Assembly (NCBI GenBank): GCA_963971225.1
Contig: OZ020269.1
Location: forward strand, 93,682,865-93,746,864
From: Melieria omissa
Taxonomy: Eukaryota > Arthropoda > Insecta > Diptera > Ulidiidae
DNA: 64,000 nucleotides
Reading direction: 5' to 3'
The translations under genes were made by a program, and so were the position numbers. The notes under the pieces were generated by a model. The model had not been told where the DNA came from, did no database searches, and was given only the letters and a program-made list of their open reading frames with translations. Positions 11,280-23,815 of the stretch are shown in pieces; positions within the stretch are counted from its first letter, which is position 1; each line of letters begins with the position of its first letter.

Positions 11280-13770
11280 TGAAATGGAATACCCCTGCTT
11301 TTCTATTTAAAACAACAAAACCCTTAGTAAAGAGTTGAAGAAAACATTTAGTTAAGATGTGAACAAAACTCTTAATAAAGTCTTGCAAATGTATCGAAAG
11401 AAGTAAAGATGAGACTTTACTAGATTTTACTACACTTTTCTAAAAAACTTGGAATCTCTTCACTTTCTTTGTAAGTATCAACCAATTGGCGGTTTCCCTG
11501 CTTTCATATTAAAAACAACAAAACTCTTAGTAAAGATATGAAGAAAACTTTTAGTTAAGAACTGAACAAAACTCTTAATAAACTTATGAGAACTTTTCAC
11601 CTACTTTCTGCTCACTTTCTGCGTGAGTATCAACTCATCGGAGGTTTCAGGATGAGCACCCGACGTCAGATAGCCCACACTTGATAGACCTCATGACGTC
11701 AGCAAAAGCAAAGTGGGACTGTTGATGTAATTTCGGGTCTGCAGAATACTGAAAGACAGTGCAACAGGTGCAGGTAGCTCGAACCCATGCCTGTACTGTG
11801 TCGACAGCGAACAATTGACAGACGATTGAGCCTGAAACCAGCGGTAGTACCGGGTGGGCCAAAGGACCAAAAAGACGCTGACGAGGTTTTGGCTATCAAT
11901 ACTTTTCATCTCTATAATAAAAAATAAAAAAGCCTGTATCTTTGCAGATTGAGAGGGAATGGTGCCGTATGAACGACACACCTAAAAGCGACCTACAAAC
12001 AATCTCCAAGAGGGCCCAAGAACACAGTTGATTTTAATTCTCGCAAGACTCCATGTTGCCTGTTATGTCATAAACAAGACTACTCCCCAAACATTCCTAG
12101 TTATGTGCTGTAAGAATTGCGAAATCGGTAGCTTTTGATATTCTGGGCGTGTCCAACAAGAGCAGTCTTCGATAGAACGATCATATTTTTGGCATGTAGA
12201 AAGAAGCAGCCAAGTGCCTCGTCTTTCTGAAGAAATTTCGGTAAGAAAATTTGTTTACTTTGTCAGATCTGCACATATTTTACAACACCTTTATACGACC
12301 AAAAGTTTAGTTGAACTTGCACCTGTAGGTTGAGTCTTCAAAGCCCTGTTTTAAGCTCCTGGACCATATTCAAAACACTTTGATTAAGCTTAATGGGAAC
12401 AGTTGGGCATTGAGCTCTATTGACTTCTTGGAACATCGTCGGAACGTTGCACACATGACCTTATTTTACAAATACTTTTCGGTAATTGTTTAGATAGTAT
12501 ACGCAAACTGATCTGATCTAATATAGTGACAAAAGTTCACAACTTCTTCATTCAAAACCCTGTCTCCTCACTTCACTTTGGCTGGTATAGTTAAAGAAAA
12601 TTTGTCACTGGCGCTGAAAAGCAGCAATTTTCGCCTTCGCTTTAATTACGCCAGACGCCAGAAAGTCATCAAATTGTCGTAAATTGTCATAAAAGACAAA
12701 TGCGTTAAGCTGTCGCAGCGCAACATTAACCCTTAGTTAGTTAGTTAGTGAAACACGACTTGTTTCACACCACATTTAATTACAATTTCCTGTGCTACAG
12801 GTAAACCCGTCACCTGTGCGTTGATGCCCATTTAAAGTGTCATCAACTTTTCCTTAACATCTTTTTTCAGCGATTTCTTACGACCGCAAGTTGCCCGCAG
12901 CATTCAGTTTATGGCTCTGACAACGCGGCCCACAACTGGTTGTGCACTTTGCAAGCTCATTTAAATCAACACAACCACATTGCGTCGTCCTTTCCTCTTC
13001 CTTTATTATGAGACACACACTGTCTCCTTCGTGGCTCGTTTGGTTCTGGAGGTTGGAGGTTGATGGTTCTTGGAGCATTTTATTTTTAAGGCTTTTTTCA
13101 TTTTAATTATTTTTAATGCTTGCCTAGTTGGTTGGTTAACTGTCGAAAGGGCGAACAGTAATTTCAGGGACAACTAAAGCAACATAAAAAAGAGTTAGCC
13201 CTTTGAGAACCAATTGCAAATTTCGTTCTTAGTTTCACAAAAGTTTATTTTTTAAGGAAATTTTTTTTTTGTTCTAATTTATAAGTCTTGACTATCAATA
13301 AAAACCAGGTTTAGTTGTAAAGGTTTTTTTATAATAATTTTTTGTAAATTTCTTTTTACATAGAGAGGAACAAAAAAAATTGTACTTATAGCAGATAAGC
13401 TTCAAACGATTCCCAGAGAGTGAAATAACTAAAAAGTGGTAACAAAACCTTTTCCATTAATAAAGTTTATGTTCACTTAAGAATTTCTTTGAAATTGAGT
13501 CGATGAGTTTTTTTCTAGTTATTGATGAGTGTACAACAAAACAAAAAAGAAAAAAAGGTTCGAACAACGCAACCTAGTACAGGGAACAAAACAAAAATAT
13601 GCATCAGCGTTTCAAAAGGTTACGTCTGAATTTTTTTTTTTTTTTTTAAGCGCAAAATTAAAAAATTTTGCACATTTTTATGATGAATTGGGATACGAAA
13701 ATCATGTAACTTTACATTTAAGGTGTAAGATGTGTTCAGAAATTTAATGTAAAATACTAGAAGGAACATT
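11280..13770. other. non-coding, no gene seen
   Basis: Contains two similar stretches near 11290-11400 and 11500-11600 (AACAACAAAACYCTTAGTAAAGA and neighbours), suggesting a local duplication. The minus frame at 12878-13078 has many Cys but no signal peptide or family match I recognise. No other gene was found. Confidence 0.4.
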
Positions 13771-13776
13771 TTTGTG

Positions 13777-14081
13777 GAACATTTTAACCCGCGAGCTCCC
13801 ATTTTTGGGTCAATTTTACTCTTTCTACCTAAAAAGCCAAAAAAGTCCTTTCCAACAGAAGTTTTAAGGAAGAAGTGTACCATGGAAATATACGCCATAA
13901 AAATATACTACAGACCTCTGAATTTGTTGAACATTTTAACCCCCGAGCTCCTATTTTTATGGGTCAATTTTACACTTTTTTCAAAAGCCAAAAATGTCCT
14001 TTCAAACAGGACTTTTAAGGAAGAAATGTACCATGGAAATATACGCCACAAAATTTTACTATGGGCCTCTGAATACAACAA
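13777..14081. repeat. two-copy tandem repeat, ~152-bp unit
   Basis: GAACATTTTAACCC-CGAGCTC opens copies at 13777 and 13929. Both contain AAGTGTACCATGG / AAATGTACCATGG and ATATACGCCA. A frame (13774-14100) runs through both copies only because the period nearly preserves frame; I do not call it a gene. Confidence 0.7.
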
Positions 14082-14225
14082 AGCTCAAAATTTAACTTAA
14101 ACGCCAGAAATAAGTCAAAACTGAAGAAGCGTTTAAAGATTAATTTTTTACTCATTAAAAATTGGTGCTAAACTTTCCTACAAAACTGGATTTTAGGGGC
14201 TAAGTGTATATGGGGAAAATGTTAA

Positions 14226-14875
14226 ACCCTTTTGGGACTACTGGGATAATACGTCCCACCAAGTTTTTAATGCATTTCCAAAAATTTATTCAGATCTGAT
14301 TACTTACTTACTTACTTAGCTGGCTCTACAACCGTTTATCGGTCTTGGCCGAATCCAAAAGAGCGCGCCAGCCGGTTCTGTCCTGTGCTTGCTGGCGCCA
14401 GTTGAAGATTCCAAGCGCCGACAGGTTCTGCGACACTTGGTCCTTCCAACGTAGATGAGGACGTCCTCTTCCGCGGCGTTCACCTGAGGGTACCGTCTCG
14501 TAGACTCGCCTTGCCGGAGCATCTTCAGACATACGGGCAACATGGCCAAGCCAGCGCAACCGCTGTATTTTTATGCGCTTGACTATGTCCATGTCCCTGT
14601 ATAACTCGTACAGCTCGTTGTTCCATCTTATACGGTACTCATCACCCACGCGGAGCGGATCGAAGACTTTGCGGAGTATCTTTCTCTCCAACGCTTTCAA
14701 GGCACGTTCATAGGTGGTCGACAACGTGCAGGACTCTGGAGATCTGTCCGGATAAAAGAAAGATTTCAGAATTTGGGACTATGCAACATAATTTTCTATC
14801 GCCAGATTTCATAGCATGAGATAATATCTACCAAGAGTATTTTGGTTTACAAAATTAAACTTCGTCCCGAAAGGG
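14226..14875. mobile_element. TTAA-flanked element interrupted by a LINE fragment
   Basis: The left end (TTAA at 14222, then ACCCTTTTGGGAC) and the right end (GTCCCGAAAGGG, then TTAA at 14876) form imperfect inverted repeats with TTAA duplications. The middle ~430 bp is the antisense LINE fragment at 14290-14724. Removing it leaves about 210 bp, a MITE-sized element. Confidence 0.6.
14290..14724 (-). pseudogene. 3' fragment of a LINE (reverse transcriptase C-terminus)
   Basis: The minus strand encodes a frame containing LERKILRKVFDPLRVGDEYR, NNELYELYRDMDIVKRIK, LRWLGHVARM and RPHLRWKDQV. This is the typical C-terminal region of reverse transcriptase ORFs in a widespread insect LINE group. 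The catalytic part is absent (5' truncated). The 3' end is the short tandem repeat (TTAC)n on the plus strand near 14300-14318. It is related to but clearly diverged from the 22.8, 36.8 and 63.3 kb copies, so probably a separate subfamily. Confidence 0.75.
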
Positions 14876-14879
14876 TTAA

Positions 14880-15205
14880 CATAAAATTTCACTATAAGTG
14901 GCCTACATCAGGGCATTTTAGTACCAATATATATTTCTATGTCTACACCTTTACATAAAAACAATGTGAGGTGGTTTTTTTTAACCACAATCAGTCAAAA
15001 ACCACTAAACCGATTTGGATTACATTAAATTTAAACTATTTGTTTTAGATTGACCACACTCACTTCTAAGGTCAACTATAGTAAAAAAGAACTCAACTGT
15101 GTTGTCCTTTTTTATTGCGGTATAGGTATGAAGCTTGGGACTCAGACTTTTATTTTGGCAAAACAAGGTTAAGCAAATTTTGAAACACATTTTATAGCGT
15201 TTTTA
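14880..15205. other. non-coding, no gene seen
   Basis: AT-rich, no recognisable ends or frames. Confidence 0.35.
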
Positions 15206-15207
15206 TT

Positions 15208-15543
15208 AATATTTTAGTGTTGACTACTACGGGGAGTCGAACAGAGGTCAGGCGTCACTGTATACTCGTAATTCAACGCACTAAACAGCTGAACGACGGC
15301 GATCGCCATATCACCATCGCCATCATTAATCAAAATTATTTCACCAAATCGAAACACTTGTTGCTTTTTCAATTCTTTTGCGCATACTTTCAATGTTAAT
15401 CACAAAATTCCGTTAGTAATAAATTGTTTTAACATAAAAGACACAACTGAAGGATGAATGACTGTAAAATGCTGAATAGAATAGTTTCCAAATCTATGAA
15501 AAGTTAACATTGCATATATGCAATGTCATGCAGCGAAGCGTTA
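15208..15543 (-). mobile_element. partial copy of the TTAA element of 54.1-59.8 kb, without the LTR insertion
   Basis: The reverse complement aligns with 54145-54262 followed directly by 59354-59575. The outer end reads CGCTTCGCTGCATGACATTG next to TTAA at 15544. The position where the 54.3 kb Ty3/Gypsy element sits is uninterrupted here (around 15400-15430), so this copy is a natural empty site. The other end of the element is missing or too diverged. Confidence 0.75.
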
Positions 15544-17687
15544 AACCAGCAATCCTTACCCAGTCTTCACCCAATCCGGTTGGCTGCTGCCCTGCTGACA
15601 GCAAGTATGAAGTTAAAGTCTTAAACATTATATTTCGTTTTTGTTTCAGTCACTTTTATTTAGATTAAAGGGGGTTTTTGTGTGGGTTCCAAACTTCGGA
15701 AAAAAATCGTTGTGTTAAAAAAATTGTAGGTGACAAATATGGTTTCAACTGGTTTTGGCCTCAAAAGTTGAGGACAGAATCCCTCCAAATTTAAATCCTG
15801 AACTGTTCCAATGCTAAAGAAGCACAAAAGACCAGACCAAACTCAATTCTCATATCGAATATAATCACTTTTTCTTAGAATTTAAACTCCCAGTGCCATA
15901 AATGTATTTAATCTTATGTTATGTGATCTCTAAATGAGTTCTACCAATCATTTCCAAAATAGTTTATTAAAATTAAACCAAAAGTGTTCAGCACAATTGG
16001 TCAACTTGTGCTATTTAAGTGGTTCAGAGTTAACATTTCTTCAAAGCAACATTCCGTGTACAATTGTTTCTGTTTCAATACCACCTACGGGCAAGGACTG
16101 CAATATATGTACCATATACACACATATATATAAAATAAAACAAAATTGCATAATTTGCACATAAACTTGCAACACATAAACTACATTTAACATATAAGCT
16201 ACGTGAACACAAATGCATGTACATACATAATTTTCGCCTTCTATAGTTTCTTTGTTTTCTTTTGCTTCTTTCGGTTCGGGTTTTACTTAAATCACAGCAC
16301 ACAAATCCAATTTCCAATGACATAAAAACTATCATTAATGCCAACATTAAACGGAATTCATTACCAATAACAATGGCACAGCAAACGATACCAATAATAA
16401 CAACAACAACAACAATAAGTTAAGGTATATAACATAGATTGCTACAATTTTCCACATTGCTAACTTTTATTGCCAATGAATGTTGCGCATACGGCTTCTG
16501 GCTGACCCAGAGGCGCGCTACCGGAATCAACTCAGACTGTAGTCTTGAATGCTCATATGGACAACAACAACAACAATAACAACAAGAGCATCTTTTCATC
16601 CTTTTTCCGACACACTCAAAATCATAATGCACACTTAATAATTCATAAAATTCTGATACACGCATTGAATTGCGAATGACGTTGCGCGCCTGTAAGTATG
16701 CAATTGGCTGCGCAACCCCATGTCACAGCATCATCAGCAGCACTCGGACAAGGAAATTGGAATATGTGTAACGCTCATCCTCTATGCTCGAACACGCACC
16801 AAATTCAAAATACAAATTGCCACATTTGGTGTTGTTGTCTCTTGGTTGCTGCGTCAGCGACGAAATGTATGCAACAAACTTCAGTCTGGTCAGCTTTGGC
16901 GTCTTCTCTGCTGCTCACTGCCGGTGTCAGCTTTCTGTTGACTGCACTTTTACGCCGCCATCTGGCGCGTTTAGCGTCCATCAATGCGACGCACATCAAT
17001 AAATGTTAATCTCGTCGCAATGGCTGCTCAGACTGAGGCTGTGTCAGTGGGTTTGGGTGGCGCAGTGACCAGCAACGTGTGTCGCTAACAAGCCAAGACA
17101 ACGAAAATGACCATTTAATGTGCTGTCGTTCGTGGTTCATTGTTTCTTCACTGTGGGTGCTTGCTTTGGAGAGGGTGAGGGCGGGTGTTGGAGGTCATTG
17201 TTGTTTATCGTGGTTGATGCGTGTTGAAAATGAGGGCGAAATTACATGTACATAGAATTTTTATTTAATTTAATTTAATACTTTTACCTCGTTTCTTAGG
17301 TCAAATCCAAATTATTAATTTACATTGGCATCGATTGTTAATCAAGTTTATAAATCAAGAATGTACTTGGTTGAAATATGTTGTTCCAAACTTGTTGTCC
17401 TGTAAATTCATATAAATGTTCAATTAACTCTGAGATGCATTGTCCAATTTTATCAAAATGAATGATAAGAGGCATCGTCTCAATTTTATCAAAATAATTT
17501 GGATTGAACCAACTGAACAATGGTAATTTTTTGTTTGGATTATTTAAAATTTTTCTCAACATCTCAAGCAGCAATTTATGAAAAAAATATTAAATGAAGG
17601 TCTCGTGTTTAAGTTTTGAGAAAGTTTTGGTATTTGAAGATCCCCTATTTTTTAAGGAGGAATATTTTGCCAAAAGACAATATGGTA
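15544..17687. other. non-coding; CAA-rich island at 16.4-17.2 kb
   Basis: The stretch 16380-17230 is less AT-rich and holds CAACAACAA runs (16398, 16561), typical of single-copy fly intergenic or intronic DNA. Overlapping short frames on both strands at 16700-17010 do not look like genes. The island might hold enhancer or non-coding exon sequence. Nothing more can be supported. Confidence 0.4.
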
Positions 17688-18429
17688 TCAGGTGTACAAC
17701 TTTGCTTCCGCCGTTTTTTTCCAAAATTAAAAGCATTATTGCGAAAAAGTGCTTACAGATGTATTATTCAAAGTATTGTCCGTCGCTAGCGACAACTTTC
17801 TCCCATCTTTCCGGCAATTTTCGGATCCCGGCTCGAAAAAAGGAGTCCTCTTTTGACGCTATCCATGAAGCAATCCATTTTTCCAATTCTTCGAAGGATT
17901 GAAAATGTTGATCTGCCAGGCCGTGTGCCATCGAACGGAATAGGTGGAAGTCAGAAGGGGCGACATCTGGGGAATACGGCGGGTGGGGCAAGACTTCCCA
18001 TTTCAGCGTTTCCAGGTACTTTTTGACCACTTTTGCGACGTGAGGCCGAGCATTGTCGTGTTGGAGGATGACTTTGTCATGTCGCTCTTGATATTTTTAA
18101 AACGTTGAAACCACTCCCGACACGTTATTTCACTCAGAGCAGCATCACCGTAAGTTTCTGAGAGCATTCGATGCGCTTCAGCTGCATTTTTTTTCGAATT
18201 GTAACAGAAAAGTAAAACTTCCCGCAAATGGCGAGAATTGGGCACATAAACGGACATTTTCGAGCGTGAATAATACGAAAACAAGAACAACTGTCACTGA
18301 AACGGCGATGACAATTCGTTAGGCACTGTCCACACTCACTTTAAAGGCATTACCATCTATGTATTTCAACCAGCCTCAGCCGGTACAGCCACCTATCGGA
18401 AAACGGCGGAAGCAAAGTTGTACACCTGA
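17688..18429 (-). mobile_element. internally deleted mariner transposon
   Basis: Perfect 30-bp terminal inverted repeats start TCAGGTGTACAACTTTGC, with TA on both sides (17686-17687, 18430-18431). At 742 bp it is about half the ~1.3 kb usual for mariners. The transposase lies on the minus strand and has lost its middle, so the copy is non-autonomous but could be moved in trans while its ends are intact. Confidence 0.9.
17764..18290 (-). pseudogene. mariner transposase, central deletion and frameshift
   Basis: The N-terminal frame (18003-18290) carries a helix-turn-helix region with HLREVLLFCYNSKKNAAEAH and ITCREWFQRFK. The C-terminal frame (17764-18030) carries PHPPYSPDVAPSDFHLF, the family's third catalytic region, and ends PERWEKVVASDGQYFE. 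The reading that contains the HDNARPH-type second catalytic region lies at the junction but in a different frame from the N-terminal part. The first catalytic Asp region is deleted. Not functional. Confidence 0.85.
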
Positions 18430-19208
18430 TATTTTTTTATTTTACTCAATACAAGCTTTGTATGAAAAATGTTCCCTAAAAACATGAAAAATGTGGGTAA
18501 GTAAAGGGAGAGCGGGTTCATGTGTACACAAAACATATTCACTTTTTTAATGCAAACAACTTTGTCTTCGACATCAGAGCAAATTAGTATAAGTTCGACT
18601 GGACAAAATTTCATGATGGTAAAAAATGCTGCCTTGTACTCAACGTCCAACTTGTCTTTGATTTGCCTTTCAAAAACAAATATTTAAAGACTGCTTTATG
18701 CTCGATTCTACCTATTTTTACAAAAACACTCACATTGACTAACTCCAACTCACATTGACTAACTCCAACCACAGGTACATGTATCCAATTTGCAAAACTG
18801 TGTATTCAAACTTGCTTAAATTGTTGTGACTGTCTTTCAAATAAGGTACAAAAAGAGTTCCATCCTTTTGTTACTGAGTGCTGTCATCTTCAATTTGAGG
18901 TCAACAACTTTTCGGACTACCCTCGTATGTATGAATAATGTTGGATCATATGACCGCAAGTCTGAAAAGACAAATATTTTTCGTCAAACAGAACTCAAAG
19001 TCATCAGCAAAAAAGTATTATCTGCATTTACAAAAAGAATATAAAATCATCAAAACATTTAATTCGACTTCTCAAAAGAACGTAGAGGTCTCTTTCCATG
19101 ACATATGCTGAAATTTTGACCGTCAGTTGTCGCCATTTAGTTGTCGCTATTATAGACTGTGCAGGGGATTGGACCCCATATTAAGCATTCTGTCGAAACC
19201 TAAAATAA
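18430..19208. other. non-coding, no gene seen
   Basis: AT-rich. A 20-bp direct repeat (CACATTGACTAACTCCAAC) occurs twice at 18731-18770. No gene. Confidence 0.35.
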
Positions 19209-19210
19209 TA

Positions 19211-19842
19211 TCGCACACGCACTACAAAAGTGACACAACTCAAAATTTTTTATTTTCGGGTTTATGTGTTCATACTGTGCACAATGCATAAATCTACCAA
19301 TCAGCAAAAGCTCAGTATATTTTGTTGTTGTAAACTGTTGCAAAAACACAGTTATGTCTCTCTTCATGTCAGAAGTTTGATGCTATTTGATTGCTGCAGC
19401 TCAATGCAAAAGAGTCGTAACTCAAATTATGTCACTTTTGACGAAATAAATTTTTGTAAAAGGTAATTTGAAGCAAAATTCTGACAATTTTTGTATATAT
19501 ATTTAATTATTAAAATGAATTATGAATTTTCAAAATTTTTCTTTCAACTTTTTAACTGTCATTCATAATTTTTTAATTCAGAAAAAGTTGCATAACTTGA
19601 AATAGTTCCGTAATTATTGAATTAAAATATCATCAAAACAGTCACAACTCAATTTTGGATTTTCTAGTGTAAAATAAAACAAAATTCTTGCAACTTATCA
19701 TAAAGCATAATCTGTAAGGATTTTCTACTGAACGGTCTATTCGTTATTAAAAAAAAATGTTTATTAAGCTCAAAAACAGTTTTTTGCGTTTCCTGAAAAA
19801 TCAAAAATTTTGAGTTGTGTCACTTTTGTTGTGCGTGTGCGA
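19211..19842. mobile_element. 632-bp MITE, TA target site
   Basis: Long near-perfect inverted ends (starting TCGCACACGCAC and continuing AAAAGTGACACAACTC, about 38-40 bp per arm) are bounded by TA on each side (19209-19210, 19843-19844). The interior has no transposase frame. The TA duplication suggests the Tc1/mariner superfamily. Confidence 0.75.
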
Positions 19843-19844
19843 TA

Positions 19845-21525
19845 TCTATTACTCAAAAATAAAACATTTTTTTAAATAAATGTAATGTACACTCTGTGAG
19901 AGAATAACGTTTTTTGTTGAACACACTGTACATATTTCTTTCTATTTAATTTCTATTAAAACTCAGGAACACTCCACACGAAAAGTCTACATATGCCCCA
20001 CTGAACTTCTACTCCATCACCAAACTCCACCGAGTCAAGTGTAGCGCAACCACTTGCAAGGCGCTTTTGTTCGCTTTTCCAATCAACATTTTTGCAGCGC
20101 CATTTTTAAACATTCATTTTTTTTTTAAACACCCACACCAACAAACTATGCATCACATAACATTTCAGCGCATTTCATTTAATTTTGTCGCCAATAATGT
20201 GCAATTTTCCCGGCCACAAGCCGACCGGGTTGCACCGAAATAGAGGTAACGTAAAAAAACAACAACAAAGAGTAGCGGTCGTGGCAGCAGTAAAAAGTAG
20301 CAGTAAACGCAAACGCAGCGCCGACCGAGTGCCGCTCATAACCATAACTCAATAAGGCGATTTGCCGTTTTATATCCGATGTCACTTCTCGTATTTCGCC
20401 ATCGGCTCCAAAGCAGCCACCGTCCGCATCACCCGCAAAGCAGCCGTTTGCCGTTTGCTACTGTGGCCGCACTAAAAACACCAAAATCCACTTCCTCTCG
20501 CCGTAATGCGCTTCCTGTTTATTTATTTATTTATTTTTTTATCACAGCGCTGCACTGCATCAGCCGAGTTACTGCTGCGTTCGCTTGCAGTCAAAGGTAC
20601 GCCGCATGAATTTCTTCTTTTACGACAACAACAACAACACACAGCGACTAGGACAATGCGTTCGGCGCAAAGTTGCTTGCTATTTCTTTATTATTGTTTC
20701 GGTTGTTGTAATAAATATATCTGACGTTATAAAAATGTGACAAACTGCGCTGCACTGCTGCATGTTTACGACTGGTTTTATGAGTTATGCCTTCTTCGAC
20801 GCTGCGGCTCATCGAGACGGCGAAATGGGCAAAATTGGCAAACGAGCGGCCACACTTTAGAGCGTCGCCTGAAAATGCATCAGTTGAGGTGGGAGGGTTG
20901 GTTTCGCGATATTTGCAGTTGTCTTACAAATTATATGTGAGCGGCGAGGGTAGACACTTGTTGGAGCTGCGGTGAATTTCGCGTAAATATGAAATTCCGC
21001 ACTGCCAAGTCTGAGCATGAAAGCCAAAAATATTGCCAAGTCAATGTGTGACACTTCGGCCGCATTGTTCAGCGTGGAATTGAAAATTCCTACAAAACTT
21101 AGACGCAAGAGATGAAGAAAGCAAAGCGATATGGCAGAGATTTTTAAAGTGTTCAATAGAACGAACGCTGGATGAGTCTTTGGCCGTATTTAATATAAGT
21201 TGAGAGTCTAATGTTTTAAGCAAACGTTTTCTTCCGTAAACCTTGTGATAAAATAACTAATTGTTTAACCTCTCTGATAGTAATGCTTTGACTCTTTTTT
21301 CTTCTTCTTTTTCTTTATTCTAGCTCCTGAGCATTGACTGCCACACATCTTTTCACTACAATCGGACGACAGTTTCACATTGGCCCACAGAGTGTGGTTT
21401 TTTTTAGGTTCCGATTACTTCCGGGCATTCGCTGAATAGTGATCAAATGAATCAATCTGATTTCAAACCACTGATATTAAATGTGAACTATTTTCATTAG
21501 AGCATTTTGTTAGTTTCAATCAGAC
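19845..21525. other. non-coding; CAA-rich island at 20.0-21.1 kb
   Basis: Composition shifts to a GC-richer, CAA/CAG-bearing sequence at about 20040-21150. A TATA-like GTTATAAAAATG lies at about 20725. Overlapping short frames on both strands are not convincing as genes. A non-coding exon or enhancer is possible. Confidence 0.35.
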
Positions 21526-21813
21526 ATGGGGGTTTTGCATTAAATTCATAGTGCACTATCCTTTTCACTACCACTAAATAAATTTTAGTGGTAGTTGAAT
21601 TTTTTCCACTAATCACTGAATTTAATGGCAATGGCAGTGGTAAAAAGTACCACTAAAAAAAATTAGTGGAAAAAAATGGCACTACCACTAAATAAAGATC
21701 AGTGATTAGTGGAAAAAATTCAGCTACCACTAAAATTTATTTAGTGGATAATGGAAAATTTCCCAGCAGACCTCTAGTGGTAGTGGTAGTGGATTTTAGT
21801 GCAAAACCCCCAT
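21526..21813. mobile_element. 288-bp palindromic MITE
   Basis: Ends ATGGGGGTTTTGCA and TGCAAAACCCCCAT are inverse of each other, and the interior is a nested set of inverted TAGTGGTAGT / ACTACCACTA blocks, so most of it could fold back on itself. No coding capacity. A target duplication is not clear. Confidence 0.7.
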
Positions 21814-21929
21814 ATCTGTCTAGAAGTATGATCCATCAGGTCTTGGAGGTTCACTTCGGCTAATACTTCGGTAACTAGATCTATGCGATTCAATGCGATG
21901 GCAGTCGAAGTTACACATTTAAAAACGGA

Positions 21930-22000
21930 AATGTGTGGTATCCCAATGGGCCTCACAATAGAAGTGTGTCTCTTACAGAGTCAGCCACCATAACCTAACC
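21930..22000 (+). mobile_element. 3' tail of an I-like element
   Basis: Reads GTGTGGTATCCCAATGGGCCT...GAGTCAGCCACCATAACCTAACCTAA. The CCTAACCTAA tail after CAGCCA matches the ends at 23790-23815, 43750-43765 and 44385-44405. Confidence 0.45.
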
Positions 22001-22324
22001 TAAGGCTCTGCTCTCTATTTTTAGGAGAGTCAGTACTAATCTCGTTCCCCATTCGTTGTAGGACTGAAGCATGGTTCCGGAAAAAGAGTAAGTGCTTGGG
22101 TTGTTCCACTTGGCTCTCGTTTTTCCTCTCTGGCGTTCCTCTAGTAGACCGTAAAGCATTTGCAGCGGCACCAGTACATTGCCGATATGCTCATCTGGAA
22201 AACTAACACCCTTTTTTGTAATAATATCCGCCTCCTCTGGATACCCAGTAAAATGTGAAGCTTACGATTAGCAGCAAACTTTTCACTAAGTTAGGGACAA
22301 CTTGAAAATTGGAAAAGAAACAAC

Positions 22325-22465
22325 ACCTTTTCAAGTTGTATAACAGAAAATTCAAGCTGTGTTTCAGTGTTTAAAATCATATTTCAGATTTTCAAACTGT
22401 ATTTCAGATTTTCAAATTGAATTTCAGGATATAACATTGAGATTTTTCAAGCTGTATCTGCAACT
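22325..22465. repeat. short minisatellite, ancestral-like counterpart of 26.5-28.3 kb
   Basis: Four to six units of TTTCAGATTTTCAAACTGTA type follow a lead-in (CACCTTTTCAAGTTGTATAAC) also present at 26500-26525 before the long array. The two loci therefore share a common origin but differ greatly in copy number. Confidence 0.7.
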
Positions 22466-22832
22466 TTATTCGTATCGGACTTGGAATAACCCCTCCTAAC
22501 ATTAACCCTCCATTACTATCGTCTATTACACTAACGCCATTACTATCGTGGGTGTAATCCACCCACAACTTTGTATTATCCGTTTTACTTATTCATTGAA
22601 GTAAAATAAACAAAAACCAAATTTTTTCATAATCAGAACATCATAACATGTAAAAACAAAAATAAATTGTATAATTTTGCTAATTCATTTATTTTATATA
22701 AACATTTGTTTATGTGCATCTCATTTCAAGGAAAAAATAGGTGAAATAAAAAGTTGTATTTGGAAAATAGCCACATCTTGCACAATATTTAAGTTATGTT
22801 TATTGGGCTAAGTTTTAAGTTATGTTTATTTT

Positions 22833-23205
22833 ATCTTCGGCCCTGTTCGGGTTGGTGACGACTATCGCATACGAACCAATAACGAGCTGTATGAGCTGTA
22901 TAAAGACATGGACGTAGCGCAGCGAATTAACATCCAGCGGCTACGCTGGCTCGGTCATGTCTGCCGCATGGACGACGAAGCTCCGGCGAAAAAGGTATTC
23001 GATGCGATGGTTGGAGGTCGACGGCGAAGAGGGAGGCCGTGTCTCCGGTGGAAGGACCAAGTGGAAGAGGCCCTGGTATCTCTTGGTGTGACCAACTGGA
23101 GAAGGCGCGCGCGAAGCAGAGGCGCCTGGAGAGAAGTTTTGCGGCAGGCCGTAACCCGATAACGGGTTGTTATGGCCATTTAAGTAAGTAAGTATTGGGC
23201 TTAGT
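22833..23205 (+). pseudogene. 5'-truncated LINE fragment
   Basis: The plus strand encodes GPVRVGDDYRIRTNNELYELY-type sequence, then MDVAQRINIQRLRWLGHVCRM and RPCLRWKDQVEEAL, ending in (AAGT)n after AACGGGTTGTTATGGCC. It is the same subfamily as the 63.3 kb copy. Flanking TATTGGGCT on both sides may be part of the target duplication. Only the C-terminal ~100 residues are left. Confidence 0.75.
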
Positions 23206-23324
23206 GATTTAGAAAGCTAAAAGAATAAATAATAAATAATTAGCTAATAATTATTTTCGGACCGAGGTAAATATTTGCGTAAAAACTCAAGCAAAAATCA
23301 ACAATATACCTGCTACTTTTTACG

Positions 23325-23815
23325 GTGATTCGTGAAGCGGCGTCCATGTGGGAGAGATTTACATCTCACAGGACAGCAAAAATCATGCTTCGCGAACATA
23401 ATGTCAACAACACAGAGTTTGTACTATCACTCCGAAGAGATGATTGCAAACTATTGACCGGGATACTCACGGGACACTGTCTCACACCGTCCCACGCTGC
23501 CAAACTTGGCTTGGTACCAAGTGATGCATGCACAAGATGTGGTGAAGACAGTGCCAAGGGTACCCTGGAGCATTTGCTGTGCCACTGCCCTGCTCTCTAC
23601 AGATCACGGGTCAGCTGCCTCGGATCCGCGTCGTTCCCTTCCTTGGAAAGAGTCGCGGAACAAAAAAGCAGCGACTTACTTAGATTTGGCAAAACGTTTT
23701 TGACAAACTACATACAGGTCTGAAGCTCCAGAACCTTTCTGGTACCACTATGGACCAACATGGTCTATGTGAGACCCCCCGAGGGTCAGCCAGCCTAACC
23801 TACTTTTTACGGTTA
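23325..23815 (+). pseudogene. I-like retrotransposon, C-terminal tail and 3' end
   Basis: A 132-residue open frame (23325-23723) has LLTGILTGHCLTPSHAAKLG followed by a Cys-His cluster (CTRCGED...LEHLLCHCP), the usual end of ORF2 after the RNase H domain in I-like elements. It ends with the CAGCCTAACCTA tail at ~23800. Reverse transcriptase and RNase H are absent, so the copy is 5' truncated. Confidence 0.75.

Noticed and set aside
13774..14100. 108-residue frame over the 152-bp tandem repeat
   Set aside because: Internal duplication explains the repeated peptide; no other coding evidence.
16698..17009. Overlapping plus and minus frames at 16.7-17.0 kb
   Set aside because: Three or four frames are open at once in GC-richer DNA, which argues against any being real.
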